Assembly: GCA_028023455.1 (NCBI GenBank)
Contig: JAQFVV010012405.1
Location: forward strand, 3,659,149-3,723,148
Source of the DNA: Epiperipatus broadwayi
Lineage: Eukaryota; Onychophora; Udeonychophora; Euonychophora; Peripatidae
Direction of reading: 5' to 3'
DNA length: 64,000 nucleotides
The notes under the pieces are model-generated. The model did no database searches and was not told where the DNA came from. It worked only from the letters and a program-made list of their open reading frames with translations. The translations under genes were made by a program, and so were the position numbers. Positions 63,710 through 64,000 of the stretch are shown one piece after another. Numbering within the stretch: the first letter of the stretch is position 1; every line of letters starts with the position of its first letter.

Positions 63710-64000
63710 CTCTAAACATCACATGATCACTATCTCATACTAGCACAATAATTGTTATTAAACAATTCAAATCAAAACAACACTCTCCATATAGTAGTGC
63801 CATCTTGTGCTAACAAGAACAATCAATGGATGCCAGAAGGCTTGTGCATAAAATCCCTATCTAGTGCCTACTCATCCAATATCCCCAGACTAGTTTCTCA
63901 GATCCAAGGCTCCTCACTGATGAAGGCCACAAGCCAGAAACTAGTCTGGGGATATTGGATGAGTAGGCACTAGATAGGGATTTTATGCACAAGCCTTCTG
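63710..64000. mobile_element. HHR-R fold-back copy, cut by the window end
   Basis: The left antisense piece begins CTAAACATCACATGATCAC (63,712). Arms 63,834-63,898 and 63,936-64,000 are perfect 65-bp reverse complements, and the right arm is cut by the window edge. The spacer of 37 bp holds the ribozyme core. Perfect arm identity suggests a young insertion. No protein is encoded. Confidence 0.88.
63902..63960 (+). ncRNA. type I hammerhead ribozyme, fully intact core
   Basis: In order: ATCCAA (63,902-63,907), GGC internal loop, TCCTCA (63,911-63,916), CTGATGA (63,917-63,923), A, GGC-CACAA-GCC stem II, A, GAAA (63,937-63,940), CTAGT, C (63,946, predicted cleavage after it), TGGGGA (63,947-63,952), TA, TTGGAT (63,955-63,960). 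Stem I is 12 bp in two helices with an internal loop, as in the newt and schistosome ribozymes. Stem II is 3 bp above an A-A apposition. Stem III is the self-complementary ACTAGT, which in a single molecule leaves two pairs but could pair as six between two molecules. All invariant core bases are present. Confidence 0.9.

Overview
The window looks like non-coding DNA from an animal nuclear genome, very A+T-rich (roughly one quarter G+C by eye). I found no host protein-coding gene: outside transposable elements the open frames are short, low in complexity and match no family I know. The repeat content (two non-LTR retrotransposons of animal type, an RTE-type LINE, a ZBED5-like hAT transposase, a piggyBac-type TTAA element, tRNA-derived SINEs and long trinucleotide arrays) fits an invertebrate. 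I cannot name the species from sequence alone.

The main result is a dispersed repeat family, here called HHR-R, that carries a type I hammerhead self-cleaving ribozyme. It occurs at 4.3 kb, 7.1-8.2 kb, 15.7 kb, 27.5 kb, 54.3 kb and 63.7 kb to the window end. The ribozyme has CUGAUGA, GAAA and GUC core segments. Its stem I has two 6-bp helices separated by an internal loop, its stem II is short, and its stem III is a minimal self-complementary ACUAGU. Eight ribozyme copies or remnants are visible. Two keep every core nucleotide: the minus strand at 7,277-7,335 and the plus strand at 63,902-63,960. The larger insertions share one architecture: an antisense piece with a constant left end, then a sense piece with a constant right end. 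Three are flanked by target-site duplications of 11-21 bp and a fourth by a weaker one. The 7.1-8.2 kb insertion holds two tandem antisense units (period 452 bp) plus one sense unit, as expected if concatemeric or circular RNA were the template. A second, unrelated hammerhead-like motif of the kind found in Penelope-like elements lies on the minus strand near 56.0 kb.

Layout: 0-15 kb is A+T-rich DNA with a 0.54-kb hAT-type MITE (2.1 kb) and HHR-R copies. 15.7-16.2 kb holds (TTA)n and GATA microsatellites. 16-37 kb is mostly featureless, with dispersed inverted repeats, fold-backs (30.6, 31.5 kb), an HHR-R copy (27.5 kb) and a 347-bp tandem repeat (35.6-36.5 kb). 37.5-38.8 kb is a very large inverted repeat. 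40.2-44.0 kb is a nearly intact minus-strand LINE bounded by AAT arrays, with one nonsense codon in its reverse transcriptase. 45.0-47.15 kb is a broken LINE that is visibly richer in G+C than its surroundings. 48.3-49.9 kb is a degenerate hAT transposase. 51.5-52.2 kb is a piggyBac-type MITE. 54.3 kb is an HHR-R fold-back, and 55.9-56.1 kb is an inverted pair of hammerhead-bearing ends. 57.1-61.9 kb is a degenerate RTE LINE interrupted by other insertions. 62.6 and 63.4 kb are tRNA-derived SINEs, and an HHR-R copy runs off the right edge.

No operon or pathway is present. The coding remnants are all mobility genes. HHR-R and the MITEs carry no coding capacity, so they would need proteins supplied from elsewhere. 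Which reverse transcriptase moves HHR-R cannot be read from this window.
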